The translations under genes were made by a program, and so were the position numbers. Shown here one piece after another: positions 50,455 through 63,387 of a stretch of 64,000 nucleotides of DNA (within the stretch, counting starts at the first letter, position 1; the number at the start of each line of letters is the position of its first letter). This stretch comes from Onchocerca volvulus. Its lineage: Eukaryota > Nematoda > Chromadorea > Rhabditida > Onchocercidae. The notes beneath the pieces are model-generated. The model was not told the DNA's origin. It worked only from the letters and a program-made list of their open reading frames with translations, and did not search any database. Where the stretch lies: assembly GCA_000499405.2 (NCBI GenBank), contig HG738140.1, positions 10,691,560-10,755,559 of the forward strand. The letters run 5' to 3'.

Positions 50455-51772
50455 TCGATATGAAACAGTAATAATATTGTGATAACTTGAAATTGCTACT
50501 AATTGACAATCTAATAAAAACTAAATACACATTAAGATCTCTTTTTTCATTATACTTAATATTGTTATTTGATGTTAATAGTATTATGTAATTATAAGTC
50601 ATTAGATGAAACAAAGTAATTGCTTAAATTAACCCGACTGTTTTTCAATTATTTCATTATAAAAAAATACATTCTACATTATTGATATGAATGAACGAAA
50701 TAAATACTTTAATCATTTTGAATTTCTCTTCGAAGGGTTGATTTCTAGTCAGTTCGATGGATATTCTATAGGCTCACATCACTGATTATCGGGCCATTCT
50801 ATTCTGATATTGATCAAAAATTTCAAGATTTCCTAGTGAGTTACTATTGTCTAAGAATTGATTGCTCTTCACTAAAGGTCAGTAAGGAGGGAGAGCGTTA
50901 TCAATGCAAAGTGTAATATGGCGAGAATTTCACTGAACAGAGAATAGCTGGAAAAGAAGACGGGAGTTGATCAAGGTTAATTGCGGAAAAGGACAACAAG
51001 AACATAGAAATAATATGGTTTCTGAAATTGGCAGGAAATGAATGAAGTAATTCAAAGAGGATTGCGAGTTGCATGTATGGGAGAGAAATTGAAATTTCGA
51101 TTGTTGACACACGGAAGTGTATGGAAAACTCTGCAGACAATAAATGTCTCTTTAGGAAGTAAATTTATCGTTGTCGTTTCATTTCTGAAAACGAACTACT
51201 TTTCTTGAAGAATGTTGGGTGAGTAATAAAACTGACTCATCTTATCTGTGTTCTGATTTTTAAAGATAATTATGGGATTGACTATTTGCTGATTAACACT
51301 CTGATCGACATTTCTGTCGTTTGTCAAATTTTTGAGATATGTCCTTGGTAATATCTAGATTATTAGGCTCATTTCGGATGCATTATTTATTTGGAAATAT
51401 AGTCCATAAAGACTAAAATAATCAATGATGCAAAATGCATATATTTGTAAGAGAATTTAGAATCATTTTCGATGAATGTTAGGTTTGTTTGCGATATAAA
51501 TAGCTATTGATAATAGCTAGAAATAAACTGATAATTGTGCAGAAATTTTATTATTCGTCTTTCATTCTGAACTTATCGTCGATAAGTGGAAAATTAGAAA
51601 GAATAGATTGCATAATTCGGATATGAGTATAAAGGATGCTGAGATTCAACTAACTTTTCGATGCTGAAGATTTTTCGGTTTTTACTTCGAGAATGAAATT
51701 GTCTCTATTCTAAACATTGATTTCGCTTGTTTTTTAGCGAGTTGTTGAAGAAAAAAGAGTAAAAGAGCTCGA
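50455..51772. other. Intergenic region between TTI1 and the fasciclin gene
   Basis: The 3' flank of TTI1 with its poly(A) signal, then putative promoter sequence of the fasciclin gene. Short open frames at 50900-51140 (minus) have no splice context or recognisable content. No gene was seen. Confidence 0.5.
50513..50518 (+). terminator. Candidate poly(A) signal of TTI1
   Basis: Canonical AATAAA 59 nt beyond the TAG stop codon. Confidence 0.5.
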
Positions 51773-54700
51773 ATGGTTCTAAATTCATTTGCTTACCTTA
51801 TTTTCGGACTAATACCAATATATGAAGCACAGTCTTATGTACAATGGAATGGAGATATTAACGAAGATTCTGGGATCAGACCTTTCGAAACTCTTCTATC
51901 TAAACTTTTTACGATTACACGGGTTAATTTTACAAAGTTTTGCTAAGAAAATGAAAACTGCGCCGTTTTTTTTCCGATTCATTGAGTGCTTTTATTTTGG
52001 AAGTTTCGAAGACTTGATAATTATGATTAGAAAAGATAATGATAATCACTGCAATTACAGAATCTCTACACAATCGATGACTCTATTACCAGTGAAGAGC
52101 AGTTGAAGGTTCGCGAAGATTATAATACTATAGCCAGTGAGGTTCGATTTTTTTGTTTATCAACCTAAGTTATCGATGATATTTATTGATAAATAGTAGA
52201 ATTCGACATTTCTTCGGAAGACATTTCTTTTGGAGTTATCAATGATTATATTATTGCTCCTTAGATTACATTTTTTGAATAAGAAATAATTATTGAATGA
52301 TAATTGCTTGTGAATGAAATTCAAAAGATTTTTATACTCGTTCTGTAGATTTTAAATTAGAACACCATAAATGAATCGTAATGATCAAGTTTTTGATTTT
52401 GAGACACTTTTCTCTCCTAATTCGATCGAAATTTCATTTTAACTTCCTGGAAATGAAAATTTCAGAGTTCTCTAAGTTAATAAAAAATGCTCATGTATGA
52501 ACTAGCCAATTTATTACAGTTGTTGTTTAAAAGAGATAATTAAAGCCTCTGAATGGTATTACATCAATTAGTAAAAATACCAGGAAAAAAACGATAATTT
52601 TCTGATTTTTTTGCGAGATTGCTTCTGATTCTTTCTTTCATCACACAAACATTTATCTGATTTTGCTTCACTTGGGCTAATTTGTTTATCCTTTAAGGCG
52701 AAAGAATTTCTGGAACATATGACTTCTTTTCTGGGCAACGATGATAAAGAGAACATCAATAGGGAATTCAGAAAAGGACGACCAACTTTTCATAAAGAAA
52801 CTTTTACGATTGAGTCAGCTTATTCAATTTATAATTAAACTAACCAATACTTTCATTTGATAGCACTTTCGGAAAGTTTTCAGACTTTCCTATGTAATTT
52901 AAAATTTTAGTCAAGCTATATTTACTCAGGTTGAGTATCTTCTCATGAAACTTCATCAATGAGAGCATCTTTATGTAGTACAGGGATTATGTTTTCATAA
53001 AATGCAGGATAATACTGATTTGATGTGCTTTGAGAAACTAAAAAAAAGTCCAATGATAAAGAAATAAATTAAATTTTCATTTATTGGGACTGTTCTGAGT
53101 TAGTGTTTCTCTGCCAAGTGAATAGAATTTCATTTCAAAATTTTCCCACAACAACCTTATCAGAAGTTTGTCAGAAAGAAGTTAGAATCTGTTTGTAGCT
53201 CTTAGTTTTATTTGATGGCAAAAAGATTCAACTGATCTAACATCTTATCTCGCATATAGTCTCTATGAAAAATTCCATTAAAATTTGAAAATGTTAATGA
53301 GAAAACATTCCTGATGGAAATGAGCAAATAATGGAATATGCTGTACCGAATAATGATGGAATACACTATGATTCAGTGTATTCCAAATAATGAAATACTG
53401 AATTGTAGTGGAAACTCGACTTGAATTCTTCTAGTCCCTGTGAATGATGCCTGCAGGCTTGCAGAATAATACTTCTTACCTTGATAACTCCAGATAGGTA
53501 AGATAGCCTGCGAGATAGCTTTTACTCATTGGACATCAGAGTTGGATTCATTTATAATATGAATGCTTATGTAGCTACGGTATTTAGGTTATCTTAGTTT
53601 TGACATAATGCGTCTTGTTGAAAATTTGGAGAGAAATTTCTGACAATGGGAGTAGCTCTTTTACAAATGAATTAAAAACGACTAGCATATCATTTGACAA
53701 AAAGTACTGTCTGCAATCGTTAAATAGATGATCAGTAAGAATAGAAAGACAACAAATAATGTAAGAAATCAAATCTTCCGTGGCATTGAGCCAACCTGTG
53801 AGAAAGAATAGGCTCTTTACTGTTCCAGATCATATTTACATCAAGAAAATCAAATCTCGCCAAAACAGATCTGCTTTTTGAACTATTCGATTCTTTAAGC
53901 TATCAGATAAAGTAGATAATCATCACAGCTGAGATATGCTTGAACTCCCAAGAAATCAAAAAGAAATTGTGAAAATGCTAGAAGGCCAGAAAATCAAGAA
54001 ATTGAGTCCAATGTTAAGCTTGAGGCAATTGATGGCATATTCGGAATAGGAAAGTTTTCGTAAAAGTATTTACAATCTGGCTGATAAAGGAGTATGCTAG
54101 ATAGGAAATATGTGCAGTGGAATGAAAATCAAAAAATTGGAGATTTTCCTTTGGAAATAACATGATTTATAGAATCTATTTTACTATTTCCGAAATTTCA
54201 ATATTCAGACAACATGTTTGTGTACGAGAGAAGAAAGTACCATTATTATGGAAAATTTCTGAATCAGCATGTACGTCCCATAAGCGCGCAATGCGATGTA
54301 TTAAAGGTGATGACAATGGAACTTTGATACGAATCGTTGAATGTTGTGATGGATATTACACAACAGATATCAAGAAAGGATGCATTCCATGTATTTACCT
54401 ATCTTTCTATTGATTTTTTCGATCGATCCAGATCTTAATAGTATGAGGACTTATTTTCGATACAGGATATTTGTCAAGCAATACATTTATTTGACTTTTC
54501 ACTGAATAAAGCTGACATATCTATAAACATACCTTGAGATCGCTTTTCAGACGATACTCCAAAGAATTTGGATGAGCTATTAAACGGGAAAAATGTCTGT
54601 ACAAACGGACTGGAATTAAAAAACACAAAATTCACAACCTTACTTATAGCAAACAATGAATCTTGCCCAACGGTATAAGTTTGCATATTAATTAGAAGCA

Positions 54701-57700
54701 TCTCCTCATTTTTAAATTTCCCTCCTTCTCCTTGTCCTAATTTGAAATTATATTGGAAATCGTTCATGTTAAAGTTTGAATCTTGAGAAGAAGCTTGTAT
54801 ATCCCGGAGAAAATTTACAAATTGAAAAAAAAATGTTTTTTAATTATAAAAGTTCTTCATTTTCATTTATCTTTCTTTGCCTAGAAAGTTCTAGTTATTT
54901 TTCTTAAGTCAAAACTTTTTCTAACTTTTTCTATTAAAACTTTTCGTTCTTCTATTCATTTTCATTCTGCTGTTCAAGAAATATTTTATCTTTTCTTCTG
55001 AATTTTTAATCATTTAATGCAGTAAAAGTTTAACGACAGAAACATTTATGTGCTTATATCATAAATAAATAACTTTTGAAGCTCTTTCAGTATCGCCATT
55101 TCGCCCTGAAGTATTGACTTTGCAGAACGATACTGATAACAGAGACTGGGACGAGTATATCCTGGAACAACCATACCGTAGCTATGAATTATTGAATTCT
55201 CAGAAATTGCCGACACGTAAACCAGGAGTTTTTGTCATTGTATCGACAAATTCGAAACGAACAGGTTTAGATGACAAAGTAGGTATAAATTACTTTATCT
55301 TCGGTGAAAAATAAGTGATTTTTTTTATCAAATTTTTATCAATTTTAATTCATTATTTGAGTAATTAAAAAAGAATTTTTTCTCTGTATTCATCTTATTC
55401 ATCTATTCGTTTTATTTCGCCTTATTCAATTCAAGCTTAAATTTGAATTAAATTATCTCTGTACAAATAATTTTTGTGAAATCAATTCACATACAATCCA
55501 AGAATAGAAAAAATCGAAGAGCCGGAGGAAGAATTTGTTGTAGATATCAGCTTTTTCTCTATTCCGTCTCTTTTTCTCAAATTTCCAAAATTTCAGCCTC
55601 TCCTGAACTGCATCAAAATAGCTGAGGAAGATTTGGAATGGAGAAATGGTACGGTGCAACTGTTAATCGCACCGTTACCTCAGGCAACAAACCAAACACT
55701 CCTTGACATTATCGCTAATGATTCGGATCTCTCTGCTTTCAATTCTTGTAAGTTTTTTAATTTCAGCTTTTTTTTCTACCTCTTTATGTTTCAATTTTAT
55801 TTTTTCTGGAAGTTTCTTTTAATTTAAAAAGAGTAAAAATCAAGTGAAACAAAAATAGAATAACAAAATTGAAATATAAAATTTAAAAAATAAACGGATG
55901 AAATTTCTCATACCTATTTATGCTATTCAGTGTTAACTGATGATCTTCGAAAACGCCTTGCATCAAATAGTCTCATTTCCACCGTATTTGTTTTTAATAA
56001 CGAAATATTTGCATCATTATCTCAGTCGTTTCAAGCTCGTCTGCGTCAAAAGAAAGGATGCGCGAGAGGTATAACATAATATTTTTAATATTATACAAAT
56101 TTCTTAAACTAAATTTAAGATTAATTTCTAAATATTTCTATAGAATTGATCAAGGAACATATATATGATGGTATGCTATGCTCAGTATTGATGGAAGATG
56201 ACATAAAATCTATTACTGGTATCAAACATCGCTTTTATAAACTGGTGAGATTTTGATTCTACTTACTTGTATTGTTTGGCAAATGACTGCAAAATTAAGT
56301 TTTTGTGCAACAATATCGCAAATTCTTTAAAATTTAATTAGAATTGCAGTAATAAAATGTCATAAACTGAGGAATATTGTAACTGATATTTAGCGAAATG
56401 TAAATAACACGGAATTAATACGCCTGGATAATGGTCGAGTTTTGGATACTGATCGAGTGGCTTCAAATGGTGTCATTCATATGATCGATGACGTAATACT
56501 TGCAGAACAGTGTAAATCTGGGCTTGATTTTTATTCCGTGTTAATTTCAAATAGCTCTATTGAAGATCTCAAGATTGCAACATTTATTTTACGGAAATTA
56601 ATCATTTATTCTGGAAGCTACTGTCATATATTTAGTAACTCTACTAATGAGTTGTGATGAAAACAATATTCGACTCGTAGTTTTTAGAATAGTCTTAATT
56701 TACTAAAACAATAAGAGACAAGCTAATAACAAATAAAGAGTAAATTATTCACTTTTTTACATGTTTATTTTCCAAAGTTTATAGCTGCAGTGGATTGGCG
56801 CGATCACTTAGAATTTCCCGAACGAGAATTTCTGGAAATCGTTGAACGCAATATTGGTTATGAAAATGAGCCAGTGGCCATATTTATACCACCCAGCGAT
56901 TCTTTCCGGGTATGTGAACTTTTGGCTCTTGTTTTGCTTTAGTGCCATCAGTGTTTGTGAATGAATCCAAAATGTTTGCGTTAAGTTTACTTCCATTCAC
57001 CGCAACAACTTAATGAATTCCTTTTTCTATTTCTCTGCATTTCCCATTATGAAGAAATTTTTCATTTCCTGGTTCTTTAGACAAATGAAGATTATTTCAG
57101 ATTCCTAAACTATTCCGTTCAGAACTACAAATACCTTCATTCAACTTTCCCATCTTATTTCCAAAAATTTCAGAATTTGACAGATGAAAAGTCATTTGTT
57201 TTGAATCATATTGCCATAAATGATTCACATATCACAAATAAATTGATCGAAACAGCATATGGTTCGAAGGTTTATTAATTTCTCACCAACTTTCAGTCAC
57301 TTTAAAATTATAAATTTGTATCTTTTTATCCTCAAATTAGTCAGCAGTACTTCAGTATCTCAAAATTTTCTTTTGTTATGAAATTGGTTACTGAAGAGAC
57401 TTTTCAATCTTATAAATTTTTCTGTAAATTCAGATTCCCTCATCGATGAGGTCTCGGAGACCAGTATTCGGATGCGCAAGTACAGTAAAGCCACCTATAA
57501 AATACTGTAATACAACTATTTATTCCATTGATGCTGTATGTTTTTGAACTTTTGTACTACTTTGCTCTCTATTTCTCTATGAGATCATAATTACGGTTCA
57601 CAAATACTATAGAATTTTTGGACTAGAATTTAAAAATTTTCTGGAAAGTATGAATGTATGGGCCGATGAAAATATTAGCGATCATCTACCAATTAAACGT

Positions 57701-58670
57701 TAAATTCGAAATTGACTTAGTGCTGCCATTAAATTCGCGGTTCTCTTCTTGGTTTTCTCCCATCAGTTAAGAAAGTTGTGTGATTCTTTTTCTGGCTTAT
57801 CGCTCTCAGATTTTCATGTCTTTTTCTAAAATTTTTTTCGCGGAAATTAAAAAGTTTAGTCAAAATATAACAATTTAGATTTTTATGAATTTGAAATTTT
57901 TTTAAATTTTGTAGCCTTTAAAAAGAACTATGAATACATTGCAAGAATTGATAACTGTTCGGGATGACTTTTCTGTATTCGCTTCATTGCTCAACGACAG
58001 TAATGTCGATTTGGAGAATAAAGGACTATATACTGTTTTCTTACCTTCCAATGATGCACTATCGAACAATCAAATTCGAGCACTCAAAATGAATAAAACA
58101 CTGTCAAGCGATTTCGTGCGCACACATATTTTTGATGGTAAATATTAGAAGTATGAATTATATTCCCTAAAGATCATTTAAATTTACTTGATTGTTCTTA
58201 ATGCTCATTAAATTTACAGGATTGTTGTGTTCGAAGAATTTCCGGATAGGAATGAGTCACGAAGGGCTACCCATAATTCTGAAAAATTTTAGAGGTGAAT
58301 ATTATCATAGTAGTATGATAGACAAGACGAAGACATTTGGTGATATTGATTTACAGGTTAGTGAATTAAAATCCTCAAATAATGTGCTACATATTCTAAC
58401 TATTAATCAAGAAAATTTGCATATTCATTGTCTTATCACTTCTAGTAAGCAGCTTCGAATTTTTACATTAAGTCCTTTAAGTTACTTCGCTAGTGCTATA
58501 ATATTGCGTGTTTAATTTCGCGTTCTTTAAATTTTTAGTGAAAATTAAATTTAAAAATCCAGGATATGGACATACTTGCTGTGAATGGTATCCTACATGT
58601 ACTGAAGAGCCCAATGCAAAATCAAATATCAAACAAACATCACTGTGCTCGATTTTTTGATTTCATTTAA
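51773..58670 (+). CDS. Secreted EMI and fasciclin (FAS1) domain protein, periostin/TGFBI-like
   Basis: Exons: 51773-51922, 52061-52141, 52698-52813, 54209-54390, 55091-55278, 55597-55747, 55931-56068, 56144-56244, 56394-56634, 56785-56909, 57174-57269, 57434-57535, 57915-58137, 58220-58356, 58563-58670 (713 codons, 712 residues; human TGFBI 683). Residues 1-19 are a signal peptide (hydrophobic, ending YEAQ). Residues 120-174 form an EMI-type domain with cysteines 120, 137, 146, 161, 162 and 174, including VECCDGYYTTDIKKGC. FAS1 repeats follow: one with ELIKEHIYDGML and GVIHMIDDVIL, a middle one with AIFIPPSDSF and FVLNHIAIND, and the clearest at residues 558-690 with YTVFLPSNDAL, FVRTHIFDG and DILAVNGILHVL. 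The order EMI then FAS1 repeats is that of periostin and TGFBI, extracellular matrix adhesion proteins. The donor after 52813 (GA|GTCAGC) is weak, but its phase fits exon 4. The first two FAS1 repeats are strongly diverged. Confidence 0.87.
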
Positions 58671-59443
58671 TTCTTTTTTTTTGTCCACATTCCAGTTTTG
58701 ACAAGTAAAGAATAAATTCAATACGATATCATGACAATTTTTCATGTGAAGATTGTACGATAAGGCACACTTAAAGAAAACGGGTATAGATTAAGAAAAT
58801 GTTAGTTTGGAATTCACTACGATTATGATATTCCCTGACTGACAGACTGGTCTGTAAAGATGAGATGGAAATGGATCAAGCATATAACTAGTCGATTACG
58901 AAGCTTAACAAACAAACACTAACATGTCTGAAGTAATGTTCACGCTAATGAATCTTCGAGTGAATGCTGAACTGGCAAAGTAACTCATGTCCTACATGTA
59001 TAATTTGCTTATTCGAACTACTGGATACTTAAATATAGAATTTTTAGGCGATTCACATGCAAAATGACAGCACGCAATCTAATACCAATCCGGCAAGTCT
59101 GAGAGAATTATAAACTAACTTGTTCCATGAATGAGACCACAGTTTTTCATATCGAGCGCGTTTAGTTTCATTCTGTTTTCAAATAATGTGAATGGCGGGA
59201 AGGATGGGAGTCAAATTTTCCCATGCAAAGGGGGCGTTGGTGACTTTGAATAGTATTCGAATTTGGCAAAATAACTAAGTGGAAATCGTTTTGTTTACGA
59301 AGGTATGTCGGCTGAGGGTTTGATTGGTTACTATTGATAATTATTTTAATTGAATCTTTCTATAAAGTTGCGTAAGGACTATTTTTTCGAGAGTGGAATA
59401 GATATTAGTACGAAATATTGTGCAATAATATCAAAATCGCAGG
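58671..59443. other. Intergenic region before the last gene
   Basis: It contains an AATAAA poly(A) signal at 58711-58716 for the fasciclin gene and then AT-rich sequence. No exon was found. The spacing of about 770 nt is compatible with separate promoters or with a loosely packed operon. Confidence 0.45.
58711..58716 (+). terminator. Candidate poly(A) signal of the fasciclin gene
   Basis: Canonical AATAAA 41 nt beyond the TAA stop codon. Confidence 0.5.
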
Positions 59444-62400
59444 ATGGGGCGAATCCTACTGAAAAGTAACCGACAAAGGTATGTAAATTTCATTAAAAAT
59501 GAGATAGATTTAAAATTTAGAATGGAAATTATAGTAGACTGGAAAGAAATATGCGAATGGATCTATCTTGTAGTATCTCACGAATAGTTTTCCTATAGAT
59601 TTAATGATTCTCTCCTGTTGTTTCATTACTACCATGGATAACTTTTGCATTTTTCTTCAAGATTCTGAGAGATTATTTTTCCATAATTTGTACAATCTTG
59701 AAGGGATGGTTAAAAGCTAGGGCGTCTATGTTTTTTATAGGGAAATTTAAAAATGAGATAGATTTGAATTTTAAAATTGAAAACTTTAGGGGTGGAAAGT
59801 TCGCATTTGTTTGTCTTCACTAAAAATATATCCATTAAAGAAGCAGAACTTCTCTAATAGAAATTAAGATTAAATTTTACACAGAAATATTTTAACATTT
59901 GGATATTTTTACAACTCTCAGCAATTAAAAATGTCCAAATGTTTTCTATCCTTTGTAATTGGAGTATTTACAAGATTTAATGGAATAATACAGTAATTTA
60001 TTGGCTTTATCTAATCTCTCGATCAATTCTAGCACACATCATACTTCAACACTGCGCAAAATTAACGATGGCGGAGTGTCGAAACAGCTTACGGCTGCTG
60101 AAAAACGAAAAAGAATGATTGAAGCTGGCACAAAATATGCGTAAGTTTAGTGTCAAATATTAGCTTTGTACTTATTATTTTTAAGCTGAAGATAAATATA
60201 TTAAGTAAGCTCAACCGTTCACTTAGTTTCTGCATATTAAAGTCATCGATGGCGTACATATAGAACGATACAAGCACATTTTTGCAGAAGAGAAATTTTA
60301 AAGATTGTACGAAAAATTAAGTTACACAAGTTCGTAGACTTTAGCATTATGACTATTCTGGCCATATCGAAACTTGAGCATTTCAAATGGCTCAGAATTT
60401 CATTACAAAGCAAGATATTGGTGAGTGTGTCAGCATAAAACACGAGTGATTTTTCAGGGAACAAAATCGGAAAATCAAGGCAGACTGTTCTGCAGGATCC
60501 CATTTTATGAAATTTAGCGTCAAGGTTAGCATTATTATGCTTTAAGCAGTTAAGTAAAATATGATGTTAGACATAAAAGTAAAATTTATTTCTATCATCC
60601 TTCATTCCCATTATGTTTCGATCATTTTGAAAATGGTTGCTCCATACAATAAAGTTTTGCAGACAGTTCCAGGGTCAACTATCAAAACTCAACCATGCAA
60701 GAAATCGATGGTACGACAGCATATTTTGCAAAGAAGAAATAATCAAATAGTTGATACATTTAGCAACCAGCAATCGATTTCTCGAATTATTCGTAATGTA
60801 AATTTTTGTTTTTCTAATATTTATTTTGAATTTTCAATATTTATTTATATCAAAGCAAAAAAATTCCTAAAAATTTCCAATATTTAACTCTTTAAGAAGA
60901 TTTATCTTATTAAATTTGAGCTTCTTGGTATTTCTTAATTATCTAATCATTGCTGCTCTGTTTTTATTACTATGATTCGTAGATCACTGAAAAGAATAGT
61001 TTCAGCATTCAGACGCAAAAAGCAAGCCAAAATCTTATTTTGTAAAAACACCTCTGAAACCAATCAATGAAACATTTGAACGTGATGATGCCGCATTGAC
61101 AAGTATTTTAAGCAGATGTCCACAAAATTCAATTTCTGGAAGAGCTTCCATTTTCGTAAATTATATTTAACTGCCTTAGTGTTTTTTTTTTTTTTAGTCA
61201 TACTTAAATCACTTTACTTGTGTTTGGCTTTAGGCAAATTGTTGACGTTTATTTTTTGCTTGAACTTCATAAAATCAAGTTGTTGCCAATGCCTATTCCT
61301 GGTTGCTTGACTGGAATGATGGTTTCAAAAATTAGCTGTTTTTTCAACTCTTTGAAAACTTTACTTAACATTCTTATCAATTAGATTTCCTTCTTTAGCG
61401 TGGTCGCGAAAGGCCTTCACTGTTCCCGAATGGAGTAAATCCTTTGGACAGAGCTGCTGTGAAATTTGCTAAACCTTTGCCATTGACAGCGTTTGCTACC
61501 CGCTCGTTTTCTCTGGGAGCGATCTCTTCGGCGAAAGTTGATACGACATCCACTTTAATTACACCATCCTTAGCTGTCAAAATCTCAAAAAGAACACCAG
61601 TTGGTTCTAGATGTTTCAAAATGTTAATAAATTTTTTTGGCTCTGAATAATTTTTGAATTTATAAAAACAAACAAAAAAAAAATTACGAGATGGATGTTA
61701 GTGCAAAAATTGATAAATGAAAATTCTATATGAAATTATTTTTCAGATGAAAACTGTTAGATTTGATGAAAGCATTGATTTCCGAAGTCCGAAAATTGAT
61801 ATCTCTTCTCCAGAAACTAGTGTACCTAAAATTGATGAACCAGCTTCTCTGGAAACTACAGTAAGCTTTTTATAACATTAGATTTCTTTGCATACGAATT
61901 TGTTTTACAGTTGTTCACATTGGTTTCAGGACGAAATGATTTTGAATTTGAAATTGAAATTCGATGATATGTTAGAAAAGCTGAGAAATTTGCCAGCTCA
62001 TGTTTTTAGCAATTTGGAAGAAGCAGTGCATCAAATTACTTCTGAAAAATCAACGTAAATTCCTGATATATTTTTACCTAAATTTAGAATAGGGCTAGTA
62101 TCTTTTAATTTTTTTAGGAGAATGATAATTTTACACTGTAATGGATATTAATGGAAACGCGCCTTTAATTCTGATAATCGTTTGAGATCTTTTTTCCTTT
62201 TCTTTTTTTTTTTTTTTTTGTTTTTTGAATTTATAATTATTTTAGATCAATTTAAAAAACAATTAGACAGTAAAATTTTTGGACATGAAATCATCGGTTT
62301 TTCAGAAATGCTAGCAAAATCTGTGATAGGCATCCATTCAATTCATCGTTAAATTCGACAGCAGTGTCGTTTTTAGAACCTGAAATGAAAGAAATCTTGC

Positions 62401-63387
62401 CTAGTTATTACTGGTCAGCAGTACAAATTACGCCACCAATGGATTGCATCGCCTCGCGAACAAGACGAAAAATTCGTCTATCTCAAGTGTATGCCAATGT
62501 TAACCAGGTTATTCTGTTTAATATATTTTTGAACTTTGTAAAATTAAAATAAGAAATGGATTTATAAGAGTAATACTATTTGAAATAAGGATTTTTGATG
62601 TAAGAACAAATTTCTTGGACTCTACTTAATTTTTTCTAAACCTTATGGTAATATATAACATTAACAAAATCATCTCGAGAAAAAAACTGCAGTTCCATGT
62701 TTCGTCCAGAAAATCTTATTCAAAAGAAATTGCGAAAACTAAAAAATATATGTTGACATTTAAATTAGTATTGCTTACCTGGTCAGCAATTGATAGCTGC
62801 GCACAAATAAGGTGACAATAATACTCGCAATAAAAAATATCAGTGTAAAATCGGTATATGTTATGCTGCTCTCCGTTATCATTCAGATAATTTTTGGGTA
62901 GTTGCTTTGTTGTTGCACATACCAATAAACATTCGGAAAATTCATTAAAAAAATTGAATAAATATAGAGAGAGATAAATTCATGAATTCTGAAGAAGCCG
63001 AGAAAATTGGCCTGGTTGATAGAGTGATGGCTGAATGAGAAGATATCAAAGTTGAGTAGAGAGTGAATTAATGCAACATATATAATACTCTTAAATAAAT
63101 CGTTACTAAATATATACCATTTACTTTTATGAATAATTATGACTAGTAGAATTGATAATAAAATCCAGAAGGTTCCTTGGTTTGTGAATCACGCCATTTC
63201 AGGATCTTCTGAAAGGAGAATAAAATGAATAATAATATAGTGAATGAAAAATTGAGTGGTGATATTTAGAGGATTCGATTTTATATTCGTTAGCAATTAT
63301 TTCTTATTACTAAATCTGAATCTTTGTCAGGAGCAAACGGTCGAGAGAAATGAATCAAATGCTTTCCGAGAAAGTACAATCAGTTAA
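59444..63387 (+). CDS. Unrecognised basic, mostly disordered protein with an RVxF-like motif
   Basis: Exons: 59444-59478, 60033-60140, 60458-60524, 60663-60797, 61006-61155, 61399-61599, 61747-61860, 61930-62054, 62306-62507, 63331-63387 (398 codons, 397 residues). The start ATG sits one base behind an acceptor-like CGCAG, as expected of a spliced-leader site. The protein is rich in Lys, Arg and Ser. An early stretch (QLTAAEKRKRMIEAGTKYA) is helical and basic; a later exon (EMILNLKLKFDDMLEKLRNL) is a probable coiled coil. KTVRFDESIDF matches the RVxF docking motif for protein phosphatase 1. The make-up recalls mitotic or microtubule regulators such as the HURP/DLGAP5 group, but I cannot show homology. 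The donor at 61600 (CCA|GTTGGT) was chosen because phase 0 is required and is not unique. The last exon rests on a good acceptor and matching phase; further exons in the 800-nt intron are possible. Confidence 0.72.

Noticed and set aside
53430..54060. Possible extra exons of the fasciclin gene between 52813 and 54209
   Set aside because: Small acceptor/donor pairs exist, but exon 3 and exon 4 already join in the right phase and no candidate peptide looks conserved.
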